DNA of 41,893 bases from Desulfobulbus sp. (GTDB lineage Bacteria > Desulfobacterota > Desulfobulbia > Desulfobulbales > Desulfobulbaceae), in NCBI GenBank assembly GCA_028684915.1, contig JAQUEZ010000035.1:1-41893 (forward strand), given 5' to 3'. Shown here in pieces: positions 8,701 through 16,035 of the stretch (the first letter of the stretch is position 1; each line of letters begins with the position of its first letter). Below the pieces are notes generated by a model, which made no database searches, was not told the origin of the DNA, and worked only from the letters and a program-made list of their open reading frames with translations. The translations under genes were made by a program, and so were the position numbers.

Positions 8701-8740
8701 TAGAGATCGAACAAAACATCAAACCAACGGAGGTTCACCC

Positions 8741-9262
8741 ATGATCATTACCCCCAAGGCCGTGCTTGCAGCCGCGATTGTGCTGCTGGCCGGGACGCTG
8801 CCGACTCCCGGCCTGGCATTGGAGCAAGTCGATGCACCGGAGACGGTGACCATCGACGCTCTGGCCAATCTGTACAAGCCGGTGGAGTTCAGTCATAAAC
8901 GGCACTCGCAGCTCGCCCGTTGCAAGGACTGCCACCACCATACCACCGGCCAGCAGGATATGGATCCCAACTGTATCCGCTGCCACGCCCAGTCGACCGA
9001 GAAGGCCGTTGTCTCCTGCAAGGATTGCCACATCAAGAAACAGTTCTATCCCAAGCAGGTCACCGCCACCGACAACCCCAACCTCTACCACATCGATAAG
9101 CCTGGGCTCAAAGGCGCCTATCACCTCAACTGCATTCCTTGCCACGTGGAGAAGAACGCGCCTTCCGGTTGCGAGGGTTGTCACGCCATGACCGAGGCCG
9201 GCAAGCAGATGTTCCGGGTCGATATCAAAGGCAAGGCCGAAGGATCGAAACATCACGAATAA
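8741..9262 (+). CDS. exported pentaheme cytochrome c
   Basis: A 173-residue protein. The chosen ATG has GGAGG seven bases upstream and gives a clean signal peptide (about 1-27, ending near GLALE); a longer in-frame GTG start at 8681 lies in the intergenic repeat and has no ribosome site. Five CxxCH haem c motifs are present (CKDCH, CIRCH, CKDCH, CIPCH, CEGCH), with FSHKRHS and neighbouring histidines as axial ligands. This fits the class III/cytochrome c3-like group. It would carry electrons in the periplasm between the adjacent ferredoxin/NrfD quinone module and a partner. The gene order cytochrome, FeS protein, NrfD resembles Hmc, Tmc and Geobacter Cbc-type quinone oxidoreductases. It is probably co-transcribed with ftsH, because no separate sigma-54 promoter was found in the 138-base gap. 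Confidence 0.9.
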   Translation: MIITPKAVLAAAIVLLAGTLPTPGLALEQVDAPETVTIDALANLYKPVEFSHKRHSQLARCKDCHHHTTGQQDMDPNCIRCHAQSTEKAVVSCKDCHIKKQFYPKQVTATDNPNLYHIDKPGLKGAYHLNCIPCHVEKNAPSGCEGCHAMTEAGKQMFRVDIKGKAEGSKHHE

Positions 9263-9293
9263 GCACGCATTTCAACCATAGAGGGAACATCGC

Positions 9294-10220
9294 ATGAAAA
9301 CTTTGATCAACCGGAGAAAGTTTCTGCAGGGGAGTCTCGCCGCTTCCGCTGCGGCAACGGTCTCCCTGGCAAAAAAAGCACCGGCCAGCACCTTTGAAGG
9401 GTATCCCAACGCCATGGGCGTCCTGGTGGACGTGTCGCGCTGTGTCGGCTGCCGCAGCTGCGAGGCCGCCTGCAACAAGGAACAGAATCTGCCCGCGCCC
9501 GAAAAGCCGTTTAACGACTTTTCCGTATTCGATGAAATGCACCACGGTCAACCACGGCGCACCGACGAAACCCGCTACACCGTGGTGAACCGGTATGAGG
9601 CCGCCGCCTTGGAACATCCCCTGTTCCGCAAGATCCAGTGCAATCACTGTCTGGAACCGGCCTGCCTGACCTCCTGCTTCGTCAACGCCTACACTAAAAC
9701 ACCGGAAGGGGCAGTCATTTACAACCCGGATGTCTGTGTCGGCTGCCGAACCTGCATGGTCGCCTGCCCCTTCTACATCCCCACCTTCCGTTATTCCAGC
9801 GCCTTCCATCCCCGGATCATGAAGTGCGTTTTCTGTTATGACACCAGAGTGAGCAAAGGCAAACCGCCGGCATGCGTCGAGTCCTGCCCGCAGGAGGCAC
9901 TGACCTTCGGCCGCCGCACCGATCTCCTGGCAATGGGACGGCAGCGTATTCGTGAAAATCCAGGCACCTATGTCGAGCATATCTACGGTGAGCACGAGGC
10001 TGGCGGCACCTCTTGGATGTATATCTCTCCCGCACCTTTTGAGCAGGTCGGCATGGACACCTCCGTGCCCAAGGAACCGATCCTTAATTTCGTCAAGGAC
10101 TTCCTGGCCATCGTCCCCATGGTGCTGACTATCTGGCCGGCCCTTTTTACCGGGATCCACCTTTTGGCGACACGCAAAGAAAAACTGGAACAAAGCAAAA
10201 AAACCGAGGGGGAGGTCTGA
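9294..10220 (+). CDS. Tat-exported four-cluster ferredoxin subunit (HmcB/DsrO/NrfC-like)
   Basis: A 308-residue iron-sulfur protein with a twin-arginine signal (NRRKFLQGS, residues 6-14). Cysteine groups for four [4Fe-4S] clusters are visible: CVGCRSCEAAC (50-60), CNHCLEPACLTSC, CVGCRTCMVACPF and the pair KCVFC / CVESCP. A hydrophobic C-terminal segment (about 264-288) followed by lysines would anchor it in the membrane, as in HmcB-type proteins. It should pass electrons between the NrfD-like quinol subunit encoded four bases downstream and the pentaheme cytochrome encoded upstream. The direction of electron flow cannot be read from sequence. Confidence 0.92.
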   Translation: MKTLINRRKFLQGSLAASAAATVSLAKKAPASTFEGYPNAMGVLVDVSRCVGCRSCEAACNKEQNLPAPEKPFNDFSVFDEMHHGQPRRTDETRYTVVNRYEAAALEHPLFRKIQCNHCLEPACLTSCFVNAYTKTPEGAVIYNPDVCVGCRTCMVACPFYIPTFRYSSAFHPRIMKCVFCYDTRVSKGKPPACVESCPQEALTFGRRTDLLAMGRQRIRENPGTYVEHIYGEHEAGGTSWMYISPAPFEQVGMDTSVPKEPILNFVKDFLAIVPMVLTIWPALFTGIHLLATRKEKLEQSKKTEGEV

Positions 10221-10223
10221 ACC

Positions 10224-11477
10224 ATGTTCACTTTCAGCGACAACAAACAGGAAATTCCCATTGCCTCCCATCTCAGACCTGATGGGGGCCAGTGGACGAT
10301 CAAGGAAAAACTGTGGCTGGGTTTAAGCCGCGAAGACTACAAAGCGCAGATGATGCGTAACCCGGTGAACTGGGTCCTCTTCATCATCTTTGCCGTGGGT
10401 ATTCCGATCATTCTCCAACGCTATTTTTTCGGTCTGGCCACGGTCACCCACGCCTCCAACGATTATCCCTGGGGACTCTTCCTCGGTTTTGGCCTCTTTG
10501 GCATGGTACCGCTCTCGGCTTCGGGCTTTCTCCTCGGCACCACGGTGGAGATCTTTGGCCGAAAGGATTTCATCCCCATCGAACGATTGGCCCTGCTCAA
10601 TGGTTTACTCGGCTACTTCTTTGCCGTTGTCTATCTTGAGGTCGATCTGGGCATGCCCTGGCGGCTCTACTATCCGATGTTCGTCTCCCTCGGACCGGCA
10701 GCGGTTCTCTTCCTGGTTGCCTGGCACGTTGCCACCTACCTCTCGGTACAGATAGCCGAGGTCTCTACAGCTTATTTTGAATGGATCGGATGGCTCAAGG
10801 GAAAACGATTCATTAAATCCATTGCCATCGGCCTGACTGTTTCCGGTATCATTCTCTCCACCCTGCACCAAGGTGCACTCGGTGCGCTTTTTTGCTATGT
10901 CCCCTCCAAAATTCATCCGTTATGGCTTTCCACCAACTTCCAGTGGATTCACTTCTTCTGCTCCGCCATCTTTGCCGGTCTGTCAATGGTCATTGTTGCG
11001 GCTGCCCTGTGTAAAAGATTCATGGCCTGGCGCTGCGACAGCCGTTTCCTCGAAAACATCGACCGTTGCACCATCGGTCTGGGCAAGGGTTGTGCCTACG
11101 CCATGATCACCTACCTGGTTATCAAGTTGGTGGGCATAGCCCATGACAACGAATGGGCCTACCTGCTCACCGGTTGGGGCCAGTATTTCATGCTCGAGAT
11201 GGCGCTGGCCGTTATCCTGCCCATGATTCTCTTTGCCTACGGCGTTAAGCATCACCTGGTGGGCATGGTTCGCTTTGCGGCCATCATCAGCGTGCTTGGT
11301 ATCGTCTGGAACCGACTCAACACCGCCCTGATCTGCTTTAACTGGAAGTTGTATCAGGAGATCCCACATTGGAAGGAAGTGTGGGTCACTGTTACCATCT
11401 TTGCGCTCTATTTTATTACCTATCGCTTCATTCTCTATCGGTTGCCCATCCTCTATGAGTGGAAAGGGGAGAAATGA
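10224..11477 (+). CDS. NrfD/HmcC-like integral membrane quinol-interacting subunit
   Basis: A 417-residue polytopic membrane protein of the NrfD/PsrC/HmcC family, with about ten hydrophobic segments after a 45-residue cytosolic N-terminus. Family-typical stretches include YPWGLFLGF near the second helix, the ERLALLNGLLGY region, and STLHQGALGALF about residue 214. The family exchanges electrons between menaquinol and a periplasmic iron-sulfur partner. The start has a GGGGGAGG ribosome site, three bases after the ferredoxin stop. Together with the two preceding genes it forms a compact three-subunit membrane redox complex lacking a molybdopterin catalytic subunit, as in Hmc/Tmc/Cbc complexes. 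Confidence 0.9.
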   Translation: MFTFSDNKQEIPIASHLRPDGGQWTIKEKLWLGLSREDYKAQMMRNPVNWVLFIIFAVGIPIILQRYFFGLATVTHASNDYPWGLFLGFGLFGMVPLSASGFLLGTTVEIFGRKDFIPIERLALLNGLLGYFFAVVYLEVDLGMPWRLYYPMFVSLGPAAVLFLVAWHVATYLSVQIAEVSTAYFEWIGWLKGKRFIKSIAIGLTVSGIILSTLHQGALGALFCYVPSKIHPLWLSTNFQWIHFFCSAIFAGLSMVIVAAALCKRFMAWRCDSRFLENIDRCTIGLGKGCAYAMITYLVIKLVGIAHDNEWAYLLTGWGQYFMLEMALAVILPMILFAYGVKHHLVGMVRFAAIISVLGIVWNRLNTALICFNWKLYQEIPHWKEVWVTVTIFALYFITYRFILYRLPILYEWKGEK

Positions 11478-11503
11478 ACACCTCGCAACAACGCACCAAG
11501 CAG

Positions 11504-11550
11504 TGACACAGCACGGAACATCGTTCTCCAAACTCTTCATGGGAACGACC
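11504..11550 (+). repeat. dispersed intergenic repeat, decayed copy 2
   Basis: GCACGGAACATCGT at 11511-11524 matches the repeat core found near 8662, 17710 and 18403. The following GGCTTTTTACG half is degraded to a sequence ending GGGAACGACC. It occupies the gap between the NrfD-like gene and the pseudokinase gene. Confidence 0.4.
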
Positions 11551-11621
11551 CAAATGATGCGTGCGAAAACGGATCTCGGCCCTTGTTCGGCCGGGATCCG
11601 TTTCCCTCGTGGAGGTAGACC

Positions 11622-13058
11622 GTGACCGATTCCAGCAACCGGATCAAATCCCCTCGGGGCCCCTGGAGTAACTGGCCCCTGCAGCGAATCTTCCAAACCA
11701 TTACCGGGCTTGTCCTGGTTTTTTTTACCGTGATCCTTATTTTGGGGGTCCGCCAGTATTTGCTTTATGACCAATGCCGCCAGTCGGTGGCCGCCAGTGA
11801 TCGGCTGCTGTTTCAGTTCACCACCATTGAGGATCATCTCAACGAATCCCTGGTCCAGGGGCAGGAGATCAACCTACGCAACCTAAGCGATGAGTTGCAG
11901 CTGCTGGACAAAGAAGTTGGGCATCTCTCTGCGGACATTCTCGTGCCCGATGGGCTTAAACCCTCACTGCCCTCCCGGGTGGATCTGATCGGCCTTGAAG
12001 TACAATTGCGCTCGATCCAGGAGCAACCCGAGCAAAAGAATCGCGAAACCGTGGCTCTGGTTCGAGCACTGAGCGGAATCAACGTCGGCCTGCAACAGTT
12101 CCGATTCGGACTCGGCGACCATACCCAACGAATTTTACTGGGGCTGCACAAGATTATTGCCGGCGCGTTGGGGCTTATAGTGGTGCTCTCCTGCACCCTG
12201 CTCTACCTGCTTAACCATTCCCTGACCGCACCGATCTTGGCGCTTTGCCGTGTATCCGGCCTGGAGGATGGGGAACGATGCTCACTGTCGGCACTGACCC
12301 AGCAGATTGAACGGCTGCAGCAGGCCAACGATCATCCCCAACAGGAAACCACCACCGGGAGCACCGAACCAGAAGAACTGCACCTGAGAGCACATCGCTT
12401 TCGCAGCACCGTGCTCGGTGTGATGGGGACGGAGCTGGCCAGTGAGTTGACCAATCGTCTCAACGGGATTCTCAACTATACCCAGACCATGATTGATGTA
12501 GAAGGCAAAGAGGAAGGACCGCAGCTACGGGCAGATATCCTGCCGCTGTTGGTCCATGAGGAAAAAAAAGCCGCGGAACTAGTGGGCATTGTCCAGCGAG
12601 TCGGTCATTGGCAGCCCGCGCGCCCATCGAGCATCCCGCTGCAACCCCTTTTCACTCAGTTGGCTCTGTTACTGGAAAAAATATTTAGGGCGGAATCGAT
12701 CACCCTGGAGCTCCCCCTTGAAAACCGTTTTGAAGCCCTGGTTCCCGCAGGTGATTTTTGGCTGGTTCTATTGACACTTATCAACCAGGCTCGCCGATCG
12801 CTTAACCAAAACACCGCCAATTCGCAGACGGCCAAACTGATCAGCATCACGGCTGAACCGACGGATCAGCCGGGGCAGCTTCGTCTTCAGCTGAACAACA
12901 GCAGCGGAACCTGGCTCGAAGGTGGCAGCGCGCTCTGGCCGGATCGGTCCTTTTGCACGCAACTGATGCAACAGCACCAGGCTGCACTCCATGAGCACCC
13001 TAAAGGATCGCGCCTACAGCTCGATCTAGAATTTCCCTGCCGCAATTCCGTGGGCTAA
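11622..13058 (+). CDS. membrane histidine-kinase-like protein lacking catalytic residues (pseudokinase)
   Basis: A 478-residue protein starting at GTG with GGAGG seven bases upstream. Membrane helices at about 23-43 and 176-198 flank a helical extracytoplasmic sensor region. The segment ELASELTNRLNGILNY (271-286) clearly aligns with AHEINNPINGIINY of the kinase at 961-2988, but the phosphoacceptor histidine is replaced by S274. The ATPase domain is also eroded: the N box reads TLINQARRSL with glutamine for the Mg-binding asparagine, and the DxGxG box is replaced by NNSSGTW. It therefore probably neither binds ATP normally nor autophosphorylates. It may act as an allosteric partner or decoy for the active kinase, reporting on the neighbouring redox complex. 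It follows the NrfD-like gene by 144 bases in the same direction. Confidence 0.8.
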   Translation: MTDSSNRIKSPRGPWSNWPLQRIFQTITGLVLVFFTVILILGVRQYLLYDQCRQSVAASDRLLFQFTTIEDHLNESLVQGQEINLRNLSDELQLLDKEVGHLSADILVPDGLKPSLPSRVDLIGLEVQLRSIQEQPEQKNRETVALVRALSGINVGLQQFRFGLGDHTQRILLGLHKIIAGALGLIVVLSCTLLYLLNHSLTAPILALCRVSGLEDGERCSLSALTQQIERLQQANDHPQQETTTGSTEPEELHLRAHRFRSTVLGVMGTELASELTNRLNGILNYTQTMIDVEGKEEGPQLRADILPLLVHEEKKAAELVGIVQRVGHWQPARPSSIPLQPLFTQLALLLEKIFRAESITLELPLENRFEALVPAGDFWLVLLTLINQARRSLNQNTANSQTAKLISITAEPTDQPGQLRLQLNNSSGTWLEGGSALWPDRSFCTQLMQQHQAALHEHPKGSRLQLDLEFPCRNSVG

Positions 13059-13091
13059 ACCTTCCCACTCCCCTTAAACCATCCCACACTC

Positions 13092-13130
13092 CTGTTGCAG
13101 CCAAGGACAAGCGCGTCCTCGCTGCAACAG
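13092..13130. terminator. strong hairpin after the pseudokinase gene
   Basis: CTGTTGCAGC (13092-13101) pairs perfectly with GCTGCAACAG (13121-13130), and AGGAC (13104-13108) with GTCCT (13115-13119), making a long stem with a small bulge 33 bases after the stop codon. No clear T-run follows, so it may be a processing or stability hairpin and not a rho-independent terminator. Confidence 0.45.
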
Positions 13131-13231
13131 CTTTCCCTGCATACCCCACGGTTTTTTGTCGCACCGACCGACCTATCCTGATGAGTCCGCAACAGAATCG
13201 CGCCTTCACACCACAGTAGCGCCACAGGCCA

Positions 13232-13247
13232 GCCACGCAGCTGTGGC
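13232..13247. promoter_or_regulatory. palindrome, candidate response-regulator site 3
   Basis: GCCACG-CAGC-TGTGGC fits RCCACR-N4-YGTGGY. It is centred about 164 bp upstream of the start expected from the sigma-54 promoter at 13378. Extra CCACA half-sites lie just upstream (13211-13226). Confidence 0.65.
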
Positions 13248-13261
13248 ACAATAAACCACAT

Positions 13262-13277
13262 ACCACATATGCGTGGC
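13262..13277. promoter_or_regulatory. palindrome, candidate response-regulator site 4
   Basis: ACCACA-TATG-CGTGGC has the same form and lies exactly 30 bp (about three helical turns) from the site at 13232, so two dimers could bind on one face of the DNA. It is centred about 134 bp upstream of the expected sigma-54 start site. Such paired sites are typical enhancers for NtrC-family activators. Confidence 0.65.
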
Positions 13278-13377
13278 ACGTTTAAAAACAAAAACTCGGG
13301 GTCAGTTTAAAAAAATTATCCTTTAATTCCAAGCGAATAGAAAACATCATATTTCTATTCCACCTCCTCCTCAGCTC

Positions 13378-13393
13378 TGGCACCAAAGATGCT
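13378..13393 (+). promoter_or_regulatory. sigma-54 promoter (-24/-12)
   Basis: TGGCACCAAAGATGCT has the same -24 box and the same ATGC -12 core as the promoter at 5760, with correct GG-N10-GC spacing. Transcription would start near 13404, leaving a 46-base leader with a strong CCAGGAGGA ribosome site before the ATG at 13450. Confidence 0.85.
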
Positions 13394-13449
13394 CTTATAA
13401 AAGCAAAACAACACATCGCCAGCCGATTCACTCACCCCAGGAGGACACC

Positions 13450-13647
13450 ATGACAACACAAGTTATCAACAAAACCGAAACCAAAACCGACGTCACCCAG
13501 GAAACCTCCAAATTCACCGTTCGCATCGTTATGACCATGGCTGCAGTAATCGGCGTATGGGCTGTTGCCTGTCTGATCGGCGGCTTAGCCAGCGGTGGAG
13601 TTGGCAACCTGATTCAGGGATACATCAGCACGATTATCGGCCACTGA
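13450..13647 (+). CDS. small membrane protein of the sigma-54 regulon, 65 residues
   Basis: A 65-residue protein with a Thr/Lys-rich cytosolic N-terminus (about 1-23) and a hydrophobic C-terminal half (about 24-62) that could form one long or two short membrane helices, rich in Gly, Ala and Val. The CCAGGAGGACACC ribosome site is excellent. It is the first gene after the sigma-54 promoter at 13378 and is followed by a second small membrane protein 37 bases later. I recognise no family. Likely roles are an accessory subunit of the NrfD-type complex, or an FtsH substrate or adaptor; both are inference from co-regulation. Confidence 0.75.
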   Translation: MTTQVINKTETKTDVTQETSKFTVRIVMTMAAVIGVWAVACLIGGLASGGVGNLIQGYISTIIGH

Positions 13648-13684
13648 TTTGATTAACGAACAAAAGGAAAAAAGGAGTCCAACA

Positions 13685-13987
13685 ATGTCTGAACAAACGC
13701 GCAGTAAAAAAGCCTCCACCATCATGCTTGGTTTTGGAACCCTGGTTGTGCTCTGGGTCGCCGCCGCCTTTGTCGGCGCCCTGCACCAGGCCAACTGGCA
13801 GGTCGGTGAACTGGCCCGCCAGTACATGCTGGCCACCGGCATGATGAAGCCCCTGCACACTTTGGTTGATTATTACACCCACATCAAAGGCATCGAATAC
13901 CTGATCTGCGTTGCCTTCTTTGTCGCCTTTCCGATCTTCTTCAAGTACGTCAACAAAGAGAAGAGTCCGGTCACGGTACAGAAGTAA
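13685..13987 (+). CDS. small membrane protein of the sigma-54 regulon, 100 residues
   Basis: The ATG at 13685 is preceded by AAAGGAGTCC; an in-frame TTG at 13649 has no ribosome site. Residues about 9-29 and 66-86 are membrane helices. The loop between them contains HQANWQVGELARQYM and HTLVDYYTHIKG, with several histidines that could contact quinone, haem or metal. The tail is charged (KYVNKEKSP). No family was recognised. It pairs with the preceding 65-residue protein in a two-gene unit ended by the terminator at 14040, so the two probably act together in the membrane. Confidence 0.75.
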   Translation: MSEQTRSKKASTIMLGFGTLVVLWVAAAFVGALHQANWQVGELARQYMLATGMMKPLHTLVDYYTHIKGIEYLICVAFFVAFPIFFKYVNKEKSPVTVQK

Positions 13988-14039
13988 AAGCCAGCTATCA
14001 AGCCAGGCCGTGTCATCCCCTCACGGCCGGGTGTCCCCA

Positions 14040-14079
14040 CAGCTCCACCTGCAGTTTGTTAGCGGGTGGAGCTGTTTTT
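14040..14079 (+). terminator. rho-independent terminator
   Basis: AGCTCCACC (14041-14049) pairs with GGTGGAGCT (14065-14073) and is followed by GTTTTT. It ends the two-gene small membrane protein unit. Confidence 0.85.
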
Positions 14080-14223
14080 CGTCGAGGATGAAACAGTTTT
14101 TCCTTCTTTTCTCCGGCAGGATGCATAGACGGCAAATGTGTCGCGAGCTCGCGTGGATCAATTGCCAGTAACCAGGCATCCCGCCTTCTGCTCATCCGAC
14201 CTCCTCCTCTATCTATTCCCCTC

Positions 14224-15942
14224 TCACCTCGGTGGCCGCTTGGCCTCCCGGAACCAATCGCGCACAGAGACCATCTGCTTGGTCTGTGCCGACGGGGCGT
14301 GCCGACGGCAACTTGCGTATTCGTCGCTGCCCGGCTCTGCGCCCCAACGGATCTCCACGCAATCGTTGGGATTGTAGCCCATCTCAAAGGCGGGTTTGCG
14401 TTCCAGCACATCGGCAATGGTCAGCTCCCAGGGTTCGCCATCGCTCCGCGTGTACTGGATCGTGGTTTCCTGAATGCGCTTGTCGTGCAACTGTTCGATC
14501 TCCACCTTTATTTGACGGGCTTCCTTGGCCTTGATCCGGAACAACTGGGGATAGGCCACCACCTTGTCCGAAAAATTGAGTAGCACGTTCATGGCGATGA
14601 TGAGGCGCATGTCGCGCGAGGGGGTGGAATAGTCCTCCCAGGGGCCGACGGTTTCAAAGATAGCCGCCCCTCGAGGCATGCCGATGGTGGCACCGCCCTT
14701 GCGAAAATAGGCTTCGCCGTTGTCCAAAGATGTGACCCGCGTTTGCAGCTGCTCCACCAGGGCGGCCAGTGTGGCCTCATAGGCCTGTTTGGCATCCAAG
14801 CCCTGGGGATTGATGAGCATGAACAGTTGGGCATAAAACTCATCTGGAGACAACTCGGCCTGCTCCGGGGAGAAGTTGGGTAGTTCCTCGTTTTTCAGCA
14901 ACCGGTGGCCGTCCAGGGGACGGAAGGCCTTGAACCCGGGGCCAGCACTGGGGATGTTGGTGAATAAAAAGGTCCCTTCCCAAAACCGTTTCCGCGCAAT
15001 CGAGTTATCCGGTTGCGCGTCCACCGCAAAGAGGATGCCGGGCAAGGACGGCGTCTGGTCGAGCCACTTGCTCAGCACCAGCACATGGCCGTAGGGGTCG
15101 GCATAGATGGTGCCCGGCCAGAGTTTGTCCCGTTGCAGCGGCAGGGGATAAAAATCAGTTTCCTGGCTCACTAGCCCAGTACGACCGTTGCCGGATTGCA
15201 CCGCGTTCATCACCTTCAGGTTCGACGCCTTAAAGGCGGCCTGGGAGACGATTCGCCCTGCAAAATCCGTGTTGAGGATGGCAGGGTCACAGGTGGGCGG
15301 CTTAGCGGAGGTACCGCGATTGCAAAAGCGATAGCTAAAGGGGAGGCCGATTTTCCAGGAAAAGTAACTGCGGAGAAAATAGGGGAAATCTGCACAATCA
15401 GGATTGGCTGGCAGGTTATCGTCCTCCCTTTCCCCCAGGGCGTTATGGAGGAAATTACGTACCGGGTCGCGCAGTACCGGTTCCAGGGAGGGAAAGGAAA
15501 TATCCTCATCCAACTCCCCGTCAAACATCCGTTCGATCCAGGCGGCATAGAAGGCCTCATGGGCCTCGTCCCAGCGCCCAGCTTCGCGGGTATCCGCCCC
15601 CAGGGCAAGTTCGCGACAGGCCATAGTCGTGCCGATGGTCTGGGCCTCGAATCGATACAGACCGCTTTCCAGCGGGTCGAGCTCCGCCCAGACCGACCAG
15701 GGGAGACCGCCGGTGTTGGCGGTCAGCTTCAGTTCCCGCGTCTCCCCCTGGGGGTCGGTCATCTGGATCTCGGTGATCGGCGCTTGAGTCGATACCGCCA
15801 TGAGACGCACCGGGATGCCGGGCTTGAGCATTTGCGGAGCAACCCATATATGGGTGTGCTCCCCCTGCACGCATTCATCGGCTAAACCGAGCTGGCCAAA
15901 CAGACACCACACCATTATCACCAGGGTGATCGCTTTTTTCAC
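14224..15942 (-). CDS. exported protein of unknown family, possible papain-like fold
   Basis: A 572-residue protein with a signal peptide (about 1-21, ending GQLGLAD). The GTG start has GAGGAG eight bases upstream. Residues about 22-110 look like a beta-rich domain with an early Cys. The centre has the segment DCADFPYFLRSYFSWKIGLP (around residue 195) and, about 90 residues later, DPYGHVLVLSKW. A cysteine after Asp followed later by GHxxxL is the order of catalytic Cys and His in NlpC/P60-like and other papain-fold peptidases, but I cannot confirm the family. It is divergently transcribed from an NlpC/P60 gene 93 bases away, which favours a shared envelope-remodelling role. Expression would start from the shared 15943-16035 gap. 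Confidence 0.75.
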   Translation of the reverse strand: MKKAITLVIMVWCLFGQLGLADECVQGEHTHIWVAPQMLKPGIPVRLMAVSTQAPITEIQMTDPQGETRELKLTANTGGLPWSVWAELDPLESGLYRFEAQTIGTTMACRELALGADTREAGRWDEAHEAFYAAWIERMFDGELDEDISFPSLEPVLRDPVRNFLHNALGEREDDNLPANPDCADFPYFLRSYFSWKIGLPFSYRFCNRGTSAKPPTCDPAILNTDFAGRIVSQAAFKASNLKVMNAVQSGNGRTGLVSQETDFYPLPLQRDKLWPGTIYADPYGHVLVLSKWLDQTPSLPGILFAVDAQPDNSIARKRFWEGTFLFTNIPSAGPGFKAFRPLDGHRLLKNEELPNFSPEQAELSPDEFYAQLFMLINPQGLDAKQAYEATLAALVEQLQTRVTSLDNGEAYFRKGGATIGMPRGAAIFETVGPWEDYSTPSRDMRLIIAMNVLLNFSDKVVAYPQLFRIKAKEARQIKVEIEQLHDKRIQETTIQYTRSDGEPWELTIADVLERKPAFEMGYNPNDCVEIRWGAEPGSDEYASCRRHAPSAQTKQMVSVRDWFREAKRPPR

Positions 15943-16035
15943 GGCTCATTCTCCTCGGGAAGGGGTATAGTGGCAAAAACCTTCGATAAGCGGAGCAACA
16001 GGGCAAGGCGCCCTTGTTCCAGAGAGGATAATACC

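Noticed and set aside
13092..13130. Hairpin after the pseudokinase as an additional enhancer site
   Set aside because: Its arms (CTGTTGCAGC) do not match the RCCACR-N4-YGTGGY form, so it is kept only as a possible transcript-end hairpin.
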